Assembly: GCF_003390335.1 (NCBI RefSeq)
Contig: NZ_QUOU01000001.1
Coordinates: 4,340,001-4,404,000, forward strand
Source: Thalassotalea euphylliae
GTDB taxonomy: Bacteria > Pseudomonadota > Gammaproteobacteria > Enterobacterales > Alteromonadaceae
Direction of reading: 5' to 3'
DNA: 64,000 nucleotides
Position numbers and translations under genes: made by a program. The notes under the pieces were generated by a model, which did not search any database, was not told the DNA's origin, and saw nothing but the letters and a program-made list of their open reading frames with translations. The stretch's first letter is position 1. Every line of letters starts with the position of its first letter. Positions 63,276-64,000 of this stretch are shown here, one piece after another.

Positions 63276-63665
63276 ATGGTCTATTTATTACTGATAAAGT
63301 TTGCATTGTTCCTGTTGTTGTGTGCTTGGTTAACGCGGCGCAATAAATTGACCATTAAGTCATGGAGCGATGAACAGCTCATTAGCAGCTTACCCCACTA
63401 TCTGCAGCTAAAACGACAAACAGGTGATCACAGTCTAACCGCTAAATTTTTTGATATTGATAATCGCATTACGCAGATCAAAGCGGAAACCTCAGCGCGC
63501 TTCGAACGTATTCCCGTCACAGTATCTCGGATGAACAAAACAAACCAACAAGCACTTGTGAGAAAAATAAAATACAAACGCCAACAGGCTCAATTGAAAG
63601 GTAATTCCTTCGCCCACCAGCTACTTGAGAAACAGCTAGAGAAGATCGCCGTTTATCGGCGCTAG
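63276..63665 (+). CDS. Unknown membrane-anchored protein
   Basis: The 129-residue protein has one N-terminal hydrophobic helix (VYLLLIKFALFLLLCAWL) followed by a basic stop-transfer stretch (TRRNK). The rest is a basic, helical region (LVRKIKYKRQQAQLKGNSF, LLEKQLEKIAVYRR) predicted cytoplasmic. I recognise no family. The ribosome-binding site supports the start. It lies between pckA and the envZ end, which are adjacent in E. coli. Confidence 0.65.
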   Translation: MVYLLLIKFALFLLLCAWLTRRNKLTIKSWSDEQLISSLPHYLQLKRQTGDHSLTAKFFDIDNRITQIKAETSARFERIPVTVSRMNKTNQQALVRKIKYKRQQAQLKGNSFAHQLLEKQLEKIAVYRR

Positions 63666-63736
63666 TGATGCTAGCTTCTAAGCGCTAACCTATAACTTAT
63701 CACCAGAGACAACAGAGCAATAAGTACATAGTCACA

Positions 63737-64000
63737 CTATTTGTGATTAAGCGGTAATAAGACTTTCGCTTGCAAGCCACCACTGTCGCGATTGATTAAC
63801 TGGACTTTACCGCCATGTGTATCGACGATGCGCTTAATGATTGCCAGCCCCAAACCACTGCCTTCTGTCCCTCGCGCTTTGTCACCTTGAGTAAAAGGTT
63901 GAAATAAACGCTCCATCTCGGCTTCAGGAATACCCGCGCCCTCGTCACAGACACTGATATGGGCAAAGTGTTTGTCTTCAATGCCTGTACACACTTGGAT
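63737..64000 (-). CDS. envZ: Osmosensor histidine kinase EnvZ, C-terminal part (cut by window edge)
   Basis: Only the last 87 residues are visible. They hold the ATPase domain: N-box-following segment ISVCDEGAGIPEAEMERLFQPF (G1), QGDKARGTEGSGLGLAII (F and G2 boxes) and IVDTHGGKVQLINRDSGG. The FQPF-GD-AR sequence and LGLAI-KRIVD are characteristic of EnvZ, and the position next to pckA agrees with the E. coli pckA-envZ-ompR order. The frame continues beyond the window. Confidence 0.85.
   Translation of the reverse strand: MQVCTGIEDKHFAHISVCDEGAGIPEAEMERLFQPFTQGDKARGTEGSGLGLAIIKRIVDTHGGKVQLINRDSGGLQAKVLLPLNHK

Overview
The window looks like the chromosome of a marine gammaproteobacterium of the order Alteromonadales, most likely Colwelliaceae (Thalassotalea or Colwellia type). 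Three things point there: moderately low GC, DUF3718/DUF3149-type small proteins, and gene order shared with other gammaproteobacteria. Several blocks match E. coli neighbourhoods: aroQ-accB-accC; fkpA, slyX, yheV, yheS, yheT, yheU; and nudE, yrfG, hslR, hslO, pckA, envZ. I see no rRNA, tRNA, CRISPR array or prophage. The lineage call is inference from gene content; no search was run.

Layout. 1-1975 (minus): a three-gene operon of a small PstS-like periplasmic protein, an outer-membrane porin-like protein and the start of a membrane sensor. The first gene appears to start with ATT. 2288-4631: aroQ-accB-accC (shikimate step, then acetyl-CoA carboxylase biotin carrier and biotin carboxylase). 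4739-12397: a small cysteine-rich protein, a DUF748/AsmA-like protein, elbB, a Bcr/CflA exporter, and a MocR regulator divergent from an EamA transporter with paired direct repeats between them. 12659-20594: mostly exported proteins. They are an esterase-fold protein lacking the nucleophile serine, two paralogous metallo-beta-lactamase-fold proteins with degenerate metal motifs, an arginase-family ureohydrolase, and a large metzincin-like protease. 20881-28362: fbp, Mn-dependent pyrophosphatase, an AraC regulator, an HDOD protein, a YcgR-N-like protein, a YjbR protein, a DUF3718 protein and an S1/P1 nuclease.

28621-39016: a glycosyltransferase, then an IS3-family element (30011-31296, 3-bp target duplication AGG) lying between fkpA and its probable terminator. 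After this come fkpA, a WD40 lipoprotein, slyX, yheV, yheS, a Sel1 protein, a 42-residue DUF3149 membrane protein, an orphan flagellin-like protein, yheT and yheU. A diverged intergenic repeat occurs both beside the IS and after yheU. 39281-47599: a penicillin-acylase-family lipoprotein, an outer-membrane protein, a GGDEF-EAL protein, a YceI protein, cysQ-nudE, and divergent yrfG.

47669-59363 (minus): a complete type II secretion operon, gspC to gspN, inserted between yrfG and hslR relative to E. coli. It can secrete folded periplasmic proteins, and several signal-peptide enzymes in the window (protease, nuclease) are possible but unproven clients. 59657-64000: hslR-hslO (heat and redox stress), pckA (gluconeogenesis, functionally paired with fbp), an unknown small membrane-anchored protein, and the 3' end of envZ.

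Most of the window is ordinary core chromosome. The items most worth a second look are the ATT start, the catalytically depleted exported proteins at 12.6-17.1 kb, the IS with its start-sequestering hairpin and frameshifted orfA, the repeat family, the MocR operator repeats and the orphan flagellin-like protein.
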